Source: Candidatus Contendobacter odensis Run_B_J11
GTDB taxonomy: Bacteria > Pseudomonadota > Gammaproteobacteria > Competibacterales > Competibacteraceae
Reading direction: 5' to 3'
Assembly: GCF_000531125.1 (NCBI RefSeq)
Contig: NZ_CBTK010000302.1
Span: forward strand, 1-64,000
DNA length: 64,000 nt
Position 1 is the first letter of the stretch; every line of letters begins with the position of its first letter. The notes under the pieces were generated by a model. The model had not been told where the DNA came from, searched no databases, and worked only from the letters and a program-made list of their open reading frames with translations. A program made the translations under genes and the position numbers. Below, piece by piece: positions 37,208 through 45,460 of this stretch.

Positions 37208-38572
37208 TCAGCGATCCGGTTCCGCTACCGATAGCGACTCCAAAGCCGGTTGCCAACCCACTTCGCCGGGTCCAGCGGCATGATCGGCGGCGATGCCCAA
37301 CCCCACCACCGCCAGCAACACCTCCTCTCGATACAGCAACGGCAACCGCTCGCGCTGCCACGGCGGAATGCCGGCTTCCTGCAACAGCTTCTTCAATTCC
37401 TGGCTATGCAAGCGACCCAGCGGCCGAAAGCGTTCACCGCCTTGACGGAACCGAACGCTGAGCGTCGCTCCAGCCCGCATTTCAGCACGCAAGCCCGCGC
37501 CGACCGTTTCCTGCAATTCCAAGGTTCCCAAGCCCGGCAATTTCAGCGGTGGATAGGCTGCATTGGTATCGGGTCGCCAGAGAAAAGTGTGTTGCGGATC
37601 GTGCGGAAGCAGCGGTGGCATGGCGTACAGCGTATCGCGATAACGCCGCACTTCGCCGCCGGGCCAGTGAATGCACGGTTGGCGGTCGCCAGCGGCGGTT
37701 AGAGCGTCGTGGAGCAGGTGTTGCAACTGGCGGGCGTCCGGTGTCGGTAAGCCGAGCGTTCGCAGCCAGCGCCGCAGCAGATTCCGCTGGCGCAGTTCGC
37801 TTAATTCGCGCAAGGCCGGAATGGTGAGAGCATCGGGGCGGGCGGTTGCGACGCGAGCGAGATCGGCGTCGGCTTCCGCGTCCAGCCAATCGGCAGTTTC
37901 GGCGCACCAGTGCGCAGAACGGGCCAGAACCCGATTCGCGGCGGGCCAGCGTTCCCGCAGCAGCGGCAAAATGCGATGACGGAGATAGTTACGGTCGAAA
38001 CCGGTATCGGTATTGCTGGTGTCTTCGATCCAGTGAAGTTGCTGGGCGTGGGCATACGCCAGCAACTCGGCGCGATCCACATTCAGCAACGGACGCCACA
38101 ACCGACCCTGACCGAGAGGCGCTGCTTCGGGCATCGCCGCCAGTCCGTGCGGTCCCGCGCCGCGCAGCAATTGCAGCAACAGGGTTTCGGCCTGGTCGTC
38201 GCGATGGTGGGCAGTGAGCAGGGCGGTATCCGGTTCCAATTCCGCTGCAAGTGCGGCATAGCGGGCCTGACGGGCCGCCGCTTCGGGGCTTGCGCCGGGC
38301 GCGGGTTGGGCATTCACCGGGACTACGCGGAACGGGACATTCAAGGCGTGGCAGACGCGGGCGCAATGTTCGCCCCAGACGGCGGACGCGGCGTGCAGCC
38401 CATGATCGACGTACATCGCTTCTAAAGTTCGCTTCGGCCTTTGCGCCCGCTGCATCGCCAGCAGGTGCAAGAGGACATGCGAGTCCATGCCACCGCTGTA
38501 ACCCACGATCAGGCGGCGAACTTGGGGATGGGCGTTCAGGAGCGCAGCTACGCAATCAAGGGATTTTCGCAA
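37208..38572 (-). CDS. tilS: tRNA(Ile)-lysidine synthetase TilS
   Basis: A TilS of about 454 residues. The ATP-pyrophosphatase P-loop is LIVGYSGGMDSHVLLHLLA, followed by MYVDHGLHAAS, LLTAHHRDDQAETLLLQLLRGAG, and the C-terminal domain with FRPLGRLHSQELKKLLQEAGIPPWQRERLPLLY. It modifies C34 of tRNA-Ile(CAU) to lysidine and is normally essential. The start is uncertain: TTG 38572 gives LRKSLDCVAALLNAHPQ; ATG 38644 would add 24 residues that are an out-of-frame reading of the AbrB gene. I prefer 38572. The 5' region appears replaced by the AbrB gene, so tilS may now depend on that gene's promoter. Confidence 0.9.
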   Translation of the reverse strand: MRKSLDCVAALLNAHPQVRRLIVGYSGGMDSHVLLHLLAMQRAQRPKRTLEAMYVDHGLHAASAVWGEHCARVCHALNVPFRVVPVNAQPAPGASPEAAARQARYAALAAELEPDTALLTAHHRDDQAETLLLQLLRGAGPHGLAAMPEAAPLGQGRLWRPLLNVDRAELLAYAHAQQLHWIEDTSNTDTGFDRNYLRHRILPLLRERWPAANRVLARSAHWCAETADWLDAEADADLARVATARPDALTIPALRELSELRQRNLLRRWLRTLGLPTPDARQLQHLLHDALTAAGDRQPCIHWPGGEVRRYRDTLYAMPPLLPHDPQHTFLWRPDTNAAYPPLKLPGLGTLELQETVGAGLRAEMRAGATLSVRFRQGGERFRPLGRLHSQELKKLLQEAGIPPWQRERLPLLYREEVLLAVVGLGIAADHAAGPGEVGWQPALESLSVAEPDR

Positions 38573-38801
38573 GGCGGATGCAGTTCCAAGCGTCGAAATC
38601 CACCGGCGCGGGCGGTTGATCGGAGTACAGCATTCCGGCTCCATCGGCCACGCGAGAGGTGGGCCGCTGCCGTATCGGGATTAACCTTGCGCTGTTACCT
38701 TCCAACACAATGTTGATCCGGTCGCCCGGTTTGATCCCGAGCGCTTCACGGATGGGTTTGGGAATGACGGTCTGACCTTTGCTTGATAGCACTGTTTGCA
38801 T
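38556..38801 (-). CDS. AbrB-family antitoxin-like protein, orphan
   Basis: An 81-residue protein with the swapped-hairpin AbrB/SpoVT DNA-binding domain (TVLSSKGQTVIPKPIREALGIKPGDRINIVLEG) and a C-terminal tail of the toxin-binding kind (VDFDAWNCIRLAKIP). VapB/MazE antitoxins of this type are normally followed by a PIN-domain toxin gene; here tilS follows, overlapping by 17 bases or more, and no toxin is visible. It may be a relic of a lost pair. The opposite strand just upstream carries a truncated PEP-CTERM gene. Confidence 0.85.
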   Translation of the reverse strand: MQTVLSSKGQTVIPKPIREALGIKPGDRINIVLEGNSARLIPIRQRPTSRVADGAGMLYSDQPPAPVDFDAWNCIRLAKIP

Positions 38802-39161
38802 CGTCGTCTCCGAGGTAAGACAGGGTGGGTTATTGATGTTTCTGGCGATGGCCCGGAAAACGACGGTGCCAATACCGCCGCTGCCCGCAATAGCTTCCTC
38901 GCCGCTGGTCCCGTCAATAATACTGCCGTTAACGGCCTACCCATTGGTGACGCTAGCCTAACGGCTTGGTACAGTGCCAACATCCAGGGTGGCTCCAACA
39001 GCTTCGTGATTGCCGCCACAAACTTCAATGATTTTGGAAACGCCGTGCTAACCAAGATTGGCCGAGAGGTTGGCCCCCCCACCATCCCCGAACCCGCCTC
39101 TCTCGCCCTGTTCGGCATCGGTCTGGCCGGTCTGGGCTTCGTGCGTCGCCGGCGGGCTTAA
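38802..39161 (+). pseudogene. C-terminal fragment of a PEP-CTERM protein
   Basis: About 110 readable residues ending in IPEPASLALFGIGLAGLGFV with RRRRA, the exosortase signal, followed by a terminator. The sequence before it (SGDGPENDGANTAAARNSFLAAGP, then LTAWYSANIQGGSNSFVIAATNF) is open but has no signal peptide or credible start; the frame runs into the divergent AbrB gene start. No sigma-54 promoter or 17-bp box is nearby. I read it as the 3' remnant of a third PEP-CTERM gene cut off when the AbrB-tilS segment was joined here. Confidence 0.7.
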
Positions 39162-39188
39162 TCGTAGGCGAGTTTGATGCAATGTGAA

Positions 39189-39215
39189 ACGGCGGCCTTC
39201 GGGTCGCCGTTTTTG
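39189..39215 (+). terminator. Rho-independent terminator after PEP-CTERM fragment
   Basis: Nine-base stem ACGGCGGCC with GGTCGCCGT (one G-T pair) around TTCG, then five T residues. It is nearly the same hairpin as the one at 36543-36565, supporting the shared origin of the two PEP-CTERM gene ends. Confidence 0.85.
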
Positions 39216-39228
39216 TTGGGATGCCCAC

Positions 39229-39465
39229 TTACGCCCAAGGAACCGAACCTTCGTAGAGCGTTTCAGGGGCAATGTCGATGTGGCCCGGCCAAGTGACGGT
39301 GCCGTAATCCACCCGCGCCAAAGCAAAATAACCCGGATTTTCCAGACGACGAAACACAGGGTAACGGAGATAAGGGCGCATATCGAAGCGCCGTCGTTCA
39401 CCGCTATTAAAGGTCAGCGCCAACTCGTACCCGGAAAGCGCCTCGACTGAACGAACCTCGATCAT
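39229..39465 (-). CDS. DUF2442 domain protein
   Basis: A 78-residue protein from ATG 39465 (MIEVRSVEALSGYELALTFNSGERRRFDMRPYL). It fits the DUF2442 family: GYELALTFNSGE, a strand-turn, RRFDMRPYLRYPVFRRLENPGYFALARVDYGTVTWPGHIDIAPETLY. Such proteins are often found next to DUF4160 or toxin-antitoxin genes. The frame could be extended to 39510, but ATG 39465 gives the family N-terminus. Function unknown. Confidence 0.8.
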   Translation of the reverse strand: MIEVRSVEALSGYELALTFNSGERRRFDMRPYLRYPVFRRLENPGYFALARVDYGTVTWPGHIDIAPETLYEGSVPWA

Positions 39466-39513
39466 CGCGGCTTCCTCAACGCAGGGGATCAATCGGAAAT
39501 ACCGGTTCACCCT

Positions 39514-39566
39514 TCAAGGCTGAACTGAGATTTTGAGTAGATTTCAAATTTGACCGGCTTGAAGCC
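39514..39566 (+). repeat. 53-bp direct repeat, left copy (relic of an antitoxin 3' end)
   Basis: This segment matches 39938-39990 with four mismatches in 53 bases. The right copy is the 3' end and stop of the ribbon-helix-helix antitoxin gene; the left copy encodes the same KAEL-F-stop ending without a gene in front. It suggests duplication of the gene end or insertion of the 424 bp between. Confidence 0.8.
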
Positions 39567-39576
39567 AATTGTGGAT

Positions 39577-39629
39577 GTAGCACGGGCATCCTGCCCGTGA
39601 ACTAAACACGGGCAGGATGCCCGTGCTAC
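39577..39629. repeat. 53-bp perfect inverted repeat element
   Basis: Two 23-base arms, GTAGCACGGGCATCCTGCCC plus GTG and its exact complement, separated by AACTAAA. The element at 63595-63647 has the same length, arms differing at a few bases, and spacer AACTGAA. A decayed copy is at 47575-47627. REP/BIME-like. Confidence 0.9.
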
Positions 39630-39750
39630 GACGAATTCTACAAGTCAAATAGGATTGCTATATCTTGTACTGGCGATCCAACCCGTCGCGAAACCTCGCT
39701 CTGTACGCCGCCAAAAGCCGGTATTCACATCCCAACCGGGAGACTCCACC

Positions 39751-39960
39751 ATGATCCTCACTGTCCCGATCACCGATGCCGCCGTTTCCGAATTGACCGC
39801 GCTGGCCAAGACTCAAGGCAAAACCACTGAGCAAATCGTGGCTGAATTGATCGAGCGCTATCTCGAAGACGCCGAGGATTTGGCCGACGCGCTGGACGCT
39901 TTGCACGATGGTGAAACGCCGATCCCACTGGAACGGGTCAAGGCTGAACTGGGATTTTGA
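39751..39960 (+). CDS. Ribbon-helix-helix antitoxin-like protein, orphan
   Basis: A 69-residue acidic protein from ATG 39751, with GGGAG upstream. The pattern MILTVPITDAAVSELTALAK, then TTEQIVAELIERYLEDAEDLADALDAL, is a ribbon-helix-helix DNA-binding domain with an acidic C-terminal arm, as in RelB/StbD-like antitoxins that pair with RelE toxins. No toxin gene follows; the glycosyltransferase gene converges within 8 bp. A relic of its 3' end lies at 39514-39566. Confidence 0.75.
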   Translation: MILTVPITDAAVSELTALAKTQGKTTEQIVAELIERYLEDAEDLADALDALHDGETPIPLERVKAELGF

Positions 39961-39990
39961 GTAGACTTCAAATTTGACCGGATCGAAGCC
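39938..39990 (+). repeat. 53-bp direct repeat, right copy
   Basis: Matches 39514-39566 with four mismatches at an offset of 424 bp. It covers the last codons of the ribbon-helix-helix gene and the first bases past the stop, running into the 3' end of the convergent glycosyltransferase gene. Confidence 0.8.
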
Positions 39991-41089
39991 CATGAGCGGG
40001 GCAAAGCGTCAGCAACCGCTCCAGCCAATCCGCCGCCTCGCTCACCCCGGTTGGCACGACCGGCGGCCTGGCCGGCTGCGCCAGCAACGCCCGCAGCGGT
40101 TCCGCCAGATCACCGCTGACCAATTGCTGCCGGCTGATCTTGACGCCGTTGCCGTATTCCAGCAGCCAATGACTCAACCACGGTTCCTCCGGCCAATCAT
40201 CGCGCTCGACGTACAGCGTCCGCGCTCCGTTACAAGCCGCTTCGGTGAACGCGCCGTAACCGGGCTTGGTGAACAGCACATCGCAGGAGCGGATTAGATC
40301 CAGCATCGAACCGTCTTCCGCCATCGCCCAACTGGGCATATCGGGCCGCGCCACCTTCCACGCCGGCGGAGTCAGCCAGCACACCCCCGGCAGTTCCGGC
40401 CAATCTTCCAGCGGCGGACGCATATCAAATCCACCCAAAGCCATCAGCACCAGCGTTTCATCGCCCCGCAACCCAAGTCGGCGATTGATCGCCGCCCGCC
40501 GATCCTGTCCCAACGCTGCAATCACGCCTAGCGGCTGCGCGTTGCTCAGCTCCGGCATCGGCATACTCGGTGTCGGTTGCAGAAAAACTACGGCGCTGTT
40601 GTAGGCGGCCAGCATCGGCGCACGCAATGCCGCCAGATCGGGTTCCGCTGCACAACAGCCGGCCAGAACATCGGCCCAGTTCAGCGAACACAATGCCAGC
40701 GCCGGAATACCCAGCCGGGCGGCGGCGGCCAAAGTGAGATACGGCACATCCGCCAGCACAAAATCCGGCGCGGCCTCTCGCAATAAGCGATCTTGCCAAG
40801 CCAGCCGCTCCTCCCATTCGGCATGAAACGCCCGATACGCCGCCAGACTCTCGGTAACTTTCACCTCCAGCGCATTCACCATCAGCATCCCGAAATCAGC
40901 CGCACCGGCGACAACGGTAAATTCACCGGCAATTCGTTCGCGCAATACGGCTTCCGGCAGAACACTCTGGAGAGTCAGCCGCGCCTCCGGGTAGCGACGG
41001 TGCCACTCGTTTAACACCGGCGCGATCTGCGCCAAATGGCCGAAACCATGCCCGGACAGGGCGATATAGCCATGCGAAATTTTGGTCAT
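39968..41089 (-). CDS. GT-B-fold glycosyltransferase-like protein
   Basis: A 373-residue protein from ATG 41089 (MTKISHGYIALSGHGFGHLAQ). The GHGFGHLAQIAPVL start resembles the Gly-rich donor-domain loop of MurG/UDP-glycosyltransferase-like GT-B enzymes; the C-terminal half has LVLMALGGFDMRPP and the acceptor/donor segment CDVLFTKPGYGAFTEAACNGARTLYVERDDWPEEPWL, which matches the nucleotide-sugar site of family 28-like enzymes. Similar proteins occur as uncharacterised glycosyltransferases in many proteobacteria. It is not in an obvious sugar cluster. Substrate unknown. Confidence 0.8.
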   Translation of the reverse strand: MTKISHGYIALSGHGFGHLAQIAPVLNEWHRRYPEARLTLQSVLPEAVLRERIAGEFTVVAGAADFGMLMVNALEVKVTESLAAYRAFHAEWEERLAWQDRLLREAAPDFVLADVPYLTLAAAARLGIPALALCSLNWADVLAGCCAAEPDLAALRAPMLAAYNSAVVFLQPTPSMPMPELSNAQPLGVIAALGQDRRAAINRRLGLRGDETLVLMALGGFDMRPPLEDWPELPGVCWLTPPAWKVARPDMPSWAMAEDGSMLDLIRSCDVLFTKPGYGAFTEAACNGARTLYVERDDWPEEPWLSHWLLEYGNGVKISRQQLVSGDLAEPLRALLAQPARPPVVPTGVSEAADWLERLLTLCPAHGLRSGQI

Positions 41090-41308
41090 GCCATCCCGCT
41101 CCACATTCCAGCCACTTGAACTCCCCTCAAATACCCATCAGCGACAATTTCATTACCATTTTCCGGTTGTTTGTGTGACCAAAAACTCCTAGACTTAAAT
41201 ACAACAATATGTCTCGCTTAGACAAATAGTGGTTTACATAATACAACTATTATTCATGCGGGATAATGCCGGTTCCGTTTCATCCACCTCCATCGCGAGG
41301 GCATCATC

Positions 41309-41626
41309 ATGGCGCAGATGCTTACACCGCACATGCTGAAAGCCGAAAACCAGGCGTTCGCTGGCACCAAAGGCGTCAGTACCGAAAATAAATGCTGTGG
41401 CTTCACGCCCGGCTTTCTGGATCGGGAAACCGGGGCGGTGTACTGCTCCTGCTGGGCGGATGGTCGCCCCGCCCCCTTTCACGCCCTGGACGGTCTGCCC
41501 GATCACCTGATTCGGGAGCGCGATCCCGGCGGCCATATCACGGCGATCAAGGCGGGCGTCATCGCCGGTTTCATCCGCCAAGGTCATTTTTACACCCGTG
41601 AACAGGCGGCGCATTGCCTGGACTAA
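41309..41626 (+). CDS. Hypothetical Cys-containing protein
   Basis: A 105-residue soluble protein. Features: KCCGFTPGFLDRETGAVYCSCWADGRPAPFHALDGLPDHLI, a DGRPAP-HxLDGLP block and a C-terminal helix pair (ITAIKAGVIAGFIRQGHFYTREQAAHCL). The paired cysteines (CC, CSC) could bind metal. I do not recognise a characterised family. The preceding 200 bp is AT-rich with TTTACATAATACAACTATTA, a possible promoter. Confidence 0.6.
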   Translation: MAQMLTPHMLKAENQAFAGTKGVSTENKCCGFTPGFLDRETGAVYCSCWADGRPAPFHALDGLPDHLIRERDPGGHITAIKAGVIAGFIRQGHFYTREQAAHCLD

Positions 41627-41868
41627 GCGGGGATCCGGTGGAACGCAGCGTTCAACTGCCGGCATTCCATCGCCGATTATGACCAGCGACTTGCATTTGG
41701 AAGCAGCGCGACTATCGTTGTTCAGGAGGTTCGCGGCAAACTGCGAACCACCACCCACAACGCACGGTTTGCGGCTGAAGCTATCAAAACCTTTTCGATG
41801 CTATCCAGCCCGGTTCGACTCACCGGGCGTTTCCAAGCTACCCAGCACCCCTCACGGACCCTATCACT

Positions 41869-44424
41869 ATGTCAATCAAAGTCATAGAAAGAAGTACACC
41901 AGCAGCCTGGCTGACCGAATTGCCACCTATGGGCATGGATGCCAAAAGCATCTCCGCCGATTTCCGCCGCTATTTCAGCCATACCTTGGGCCGTGATCGG
42001 CACACCAAATACGCTCACTACATGTACGAGGCGCTGGTACTCACCTTGCGCGACCGGTTGTGGGAACGCTGGAAGGACACCCGCTATGCCTATGAGGAAG
42101 ACCGCGGTGTTCGTCGCGCCTACTACCTGTCGATGGAATTCCTGATGGGCCGGGCGCTGAGCAACGCCATGCTTAATCTGGGCGTCACCGAGCCGGTGAG
42201 CAAAGCGCTCTATGACATGGGCCTGACTCTGGAAGAACTGACCGAATGTGAGAACGACGCCGGCTTGGGCAATGGCGGTTTAGGGCGACTGGCAGCCTGC
42301 TTCATGGACAGTTGCGCCACGCTACGGCTGCCGGTGGTGGGCTATGGCATCCGTTACGCTTACGGCATGTTCCGCCAGCGGATCGAGAACGGCCACCAGA
42401 TTGAAGAACCGGACCACTGGTTGCGCAGCGGCAATCTGTGGGAACTGGAACGAACCGAGTACACCCAGCGGATCAAATTCGGTGGGCGCACCGAAGGCTT
42501 TCTGAAAGCCGATGGCGAAATGGGCTGGCGCTGGCTGGATACCCATGATGTCCTCGCGGTGCCCTACGATCTGCCAATTCCCGGCTATCACAATGGCACG
42601 GTGAATACCCTGCGGTTATGGTCGGCGGCGGCGACTGACGAGTTTGACTTCGAGGATTTCAATTCGGGGAGTTATACCGAGGCGGTGGGCGCCAAGAACA
42701 TGGCGGAAAACATCACCATGGTGCTCTACCCCAATGACGCCACCGAGAGTGGCAAGGAACTGCGGCTGCGCCAGCAATACTTCCTGGCCTCAGCCAGTTT
42801 GCAGGACGTACTCCGGCAATGGGTGCGCATTCACGGCGAGGATTTCAGCGAGTTCGCCGCCAAGAACTGCTTCCAGCTCAACGACACTCACCCCAGCATC
42901 TCGGTCGCGGAGATGATGCGGTTGCTGATGGATGAACACGGCCTAACCTGGGATCAGTCGTGGGCGATCACCAGCAAGGTCATGGCTTATACCAACCACA
43001 CCTTGTTGCCGGAAGCACTGGAGCGGTGGCCGGTACGGCTGTTCCGGCAACTGCTGCCCCGGATTCTGGATGTGATCTACGAGATCAATGCCCGCTTTCT
43101 GGCCGAAGTCGCCCGGCGCTGGCCCGGCGACATTGAGCGCCAGCGCCGGATGTCGCTGATCGAGGAAGGTTATGAGCAGCAGGTGCGGATGGCCTATCTG
43201 GCGATTGTCGGCAGCACTTCGGTTAACGGCGTAGCCGCGCTGCACTCGGAATTGCTCAAGCAGGGCCTGTTCCTCGATTTCTACGAGCTGTGGCCGGAAA
43301 AATTCAACAATAAGACCAACGGGGTGACCCAGCGCCGCTGGCTGGCCGGTTGCAATCCGGGGCTGAACGCACTGATCACCGAAACCATCGGTTCGGGCTG
43401 GGTTACCCATCTGGATGAACTGAAAAAGCTGGCACCCCTCGCCGACGATGCCAAATTCCAAGCCAAATGGCGGCAGATCAAACTGGACAACAAGGTGCGG
43501 TTGGCCAGTCTGGTCGAAGCCGATTGCGGCGTGACCTTCAACACCGCCGCTTTATTCGATGTGCAGGTCAAGCGCATGCACGAATACAAGCGCCAGTTGC
43601 TCAACATCCTGCACGTCATCCATTTGTACGACCGGATCAAGCGCGGCGATACCGCGAACTGGACGCCACGCTGTGTGCTGATCGGCGGCAAAGCGGCGCC
43701 GGGCTATTACATGGCCAAGCTGATCATCAAGCTGACCTGCAATGTCGCCAAGGTGATCAACAATGATCCCGCAGTCGGCGACAAGCTGAAGATGGCGTTC
43801 CTGCCCAACTATCGGGTCTCGGCGATGGAACTCATCTGTCCCGGCACCGACCTGTCCGAGCAAATTTCGACCGCCGGCAAGGAAGCCTCCGGCACCGGCA
43901 ACATGAAGTTTATGATGAACGGCGCGGTGACGATTGGTACGCTGGACGGCGCCAATATCGAGATTCGCGAGGAATGCGGCGATGAGAATTTCTTCCTGTT
44001 CGGCTTGACCGCCCAGGAAGTAGAGGAACGGCGGCAGAGCTACAATCCGGTCGAGATCATCCACAGTGATCCTGACATTGCCCGGGTGATGCAACTGCTG
44101 GAAAGCGCGCACTTCAATCAGTTCGAGCAGGGTATTTTCGACCCGATCCTGCATTCGCTGACCAGCCCGCACGATCCATGGCTGACCATTGCTGATTTCC
44201 GTGGCTTCATCGACGCTCAACAGCAGGCAGCTCTGGCCTATCAGGATCAGAAACGGTGGACGCGGATGAGCATCCTCAATACCGCCACCAGCGGCAAGTT
44301 CTCCACCGACCGCACCATGCTGGAGTACAACGCCGAAATCTGGAAGCTGAATCCGCTGCCGGAAATGCCGCTGGCGGAAGCCAAACCCGCTGCTAAAAGC
44401 ACCTCTGGCGTAGGCTCAAAGTAA
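41869..44424 (+). CDS. glgP: Glycogen/maltodextrin phosphorylase
   Basis: An 851-residue GT35 phosphorylase releasing glucose 1-phosphate from glycogen. Motifs include YYLSMEFLMGRALSNAMLNLG, ENDAGLGNGGLGRLAACFMDS, NDTHPSISVAEMMRLL, KRMHEYKRQLLNILHVI and the PLP-lysine segment EASGTGNMKFMMNGAVTIGTLDGANIEI. Length matches bacterial GlgP. The gene stands alone between a hypothetical gene and a strong terminator; no other glycogen gene is in the window. A glycogen-cycling lifestyle would fit this enzyme. Confidence 0.96.
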   Translation: MSIKVIERSTPAAWLTELPPMGMDAKSISADFRRYFSHTLGRDRHTKYAHYMYEALVLTLRDRLWERWKDTRYAYEEDRGVRRAYYLSMEFLMGRALSNAMLNLGVTEPVSKALYDMGLTLEELTECENDAGLGNGGLGRLAACFMDSCATLRLPVVGYGIRYAYGMFRQRIENGHQIEEPDHWLRSGNLWELERTEYTQRIKFGGRTEGFLKADGEMGWRWLDTHDVLAVPYDLPIPGYHNGTVNTLRLWSAAATDEFDFEDFNSGSYTEAVGAKNMAENITMVLYPNDATESGKELRLRQQYFLASASLQDVLRQWVRIHGEDFSEFAAKNCFQLNDTHPSISVAEMMRLLMDEHGLTWDQSWAITSKVMAYTNHTLLPEALERWPVRLFRQLLPRILDVIYEINARFLAEVARRWPGDIERQRRMSLIEEGYEQQVRMAYLAIVGSTSVNGVAALHSELLKQGLFLDFYELWPEKFNNKTNGVTQRRWLAGCNPGLNALITETIGSGWVTHLDELKKLAPLADDAKFQAKWRQIKLDNKVRLASLVEADCGVTFNTAALFDVQVKRMHEYKRQLLNILHVIHLYDRIKRGDTANWTPRCVLIGGKAAPGYYMAKLIIKLTCNVAKVINNDPAVGDKLKMAFLPNYRVSAMELICPGTDLSEQISTAGKEASGTGNMKFMMNGAVTIGTLDGANIEIREECGDENFFLFGLTAQEVEERRQSYNPVEIIHSDPDIARVMQLLESAHFNQFEQGIFDPILHSLTSPHDPWLTIADFRGFIDAQQQAALAYQDQKRWTRMSILNTATSGKFSTDRTMLEYNAEIWKLNPLPEMPLAEAKPAAKSTSGVGSK

Positions 44425-44444
44425 GTTCTTCGAGCTAACCACAG

Positions 44445-44482
44445 CGCCCTCTCTCCCGCCCAAGGAGTGAGGGCGTTTTTTT
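44445..44482 (+). terminator. Terminator after glgP
   Basis: Stem CGCCCTC (44445-44451) and GAGGGCG (44469-44475) followed by seven T residues. The loop can form a smaller inner hairpin. Confidence 0.85.
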
Positions 44483-44499
44483 ATAGTTTAGCAACCCTC

Positions 44500-45324
44500 T
44501 TACGGCATCGGCGGGACCAGCAGGGCCGGATCAATCCGTGCTTCGCGCCAGTTCATTCGCCAATCCAGATGTGGCCCGGTCACCCGACCACTCGCACCCA
44601 CTGCCGCCACCACCTCGCCCTTGCGCACCTGCTGGCCCACTTTGGCGTGAAGCCGGCTCAGGTGCATCAACGTGGAGCTTAATCGGTAACCGTGATCGAT
44701 GATCAGTGTGACCCCGGTGTAGTACAGATCCGGTTCGGCCAAGGTCACTATGCCATCGGCTGGAGCGCGCACCGGGGTACCAACTGGGGCGGCGATATCC
44801 ACCCCGTAATGAGGTTGGCGCGGTTCACCGTTGAGAATGCGTTGGCTGCCATACACTCCGCTGATGCGTCCGGCAACCGGCCAAGCGAAGCCACTGAGGA
44901 AATAAGGCTGTGGAATATCCCGGCGCCGTGCTTCGTCTACCCAGGCGTTTTCACGGCGGATGCGATCGAGCAGGAGAGGAGGTGGCGTCACTTTGTCCGG
45001 TGGCAAGCCGTCGAGGCGCTGGATGGGGTACTGGCGCTGGGCAATCGCCAGCATCCGATCCTGGCGGAGGCCATCGGGGAACAGCGTACTCAGCCGTGCC
45101 TGTAGCGGCGCATCGCGGCCAAAACCAAATACAAAGGCACCATCCGGCGCGACCGGCAACGGTTGTCCATCCAATTCCAGCCGGGTTCCCGGTGCCACTC
45201 GACCGATAATCAATCCACCTTGCGTCATCTGCCCTTGCCAGTTCAGTTCGCCTGCGCCGACCCACCCGATCCATAGCAACAGTCCGATCAACCCGATTAA
45301 TTTCGCCCATCGCCACATCGTCAT
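44500..45324 (-). CDS. M23-family peptidoglycan endopeptidase-like protein
   Basis: A 274-residue exported protein. It has an N-terminal signal peptide (MTMWRWAKLIGLIGLLLWIGWVGAGE), a beta-rich pro-region (LELDGQPLPVAPDGAFVFGFGRDAP) and a C-terminal LytM domain (about residues 165-270). The first zinc motif is HYGVDIAAPVGTPVRAPADG. The last motif reads GPHLDWRMNW where classical enzymes have H-x-H; HLD is frequent in this subgroup, but it may change activity. The nearby STLMHLSRLHAKVGQQVRKGEVVAAVG is typical. It would cut peptide cross-links or regulate amidases in the periplasm. Confidence 0.88.
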   Translation of the reverse strand: MTMWRWAKLIGLIGLLLWIGWVGAGELNWQGQMTQGGLIIGRVAPGTRLELDGQPLPVAPDGAFVFGFGRDAPLQARLSTLFPDGLRQDRMLAIAQRQYPIQRLDGLPPDKVTPPPLLLDRIRRENAWVDEARRRDIPQPYFLSGFAWPVAGRISGVYGSQRILNGEPRQPHYGVDIAAPVGTPVRAPADGIVTLAEPDLYYTGVTLIIDHGYRLSSTLMHLSRLHAKVGQQVRKGEVVAAVGASGRVTGPHLDWRMNWREARIDPALLVPPMP

Positions 45325-45460
45325 TCTCTCCCGTTTTCTGTCAATTCATCCCACCCGGACGGGCGCGACCGCCGGGCACCCGCTATAGTAATGGCAAAGC
45401 AGAATGTGCGGATTCCCCTGCGGATCTATTGAAATTACCACGACTTTCTGAGGAGGGTGC

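Noticed and set aside
39577-39629. Possible CRISPR repeat or rho-independent terminator
   Set aside because: A single long palindrome without spacer series or T tract; similar 53-bp copies elsewhere show a dispersed repeat. No CRISPR array was seen anywhere.
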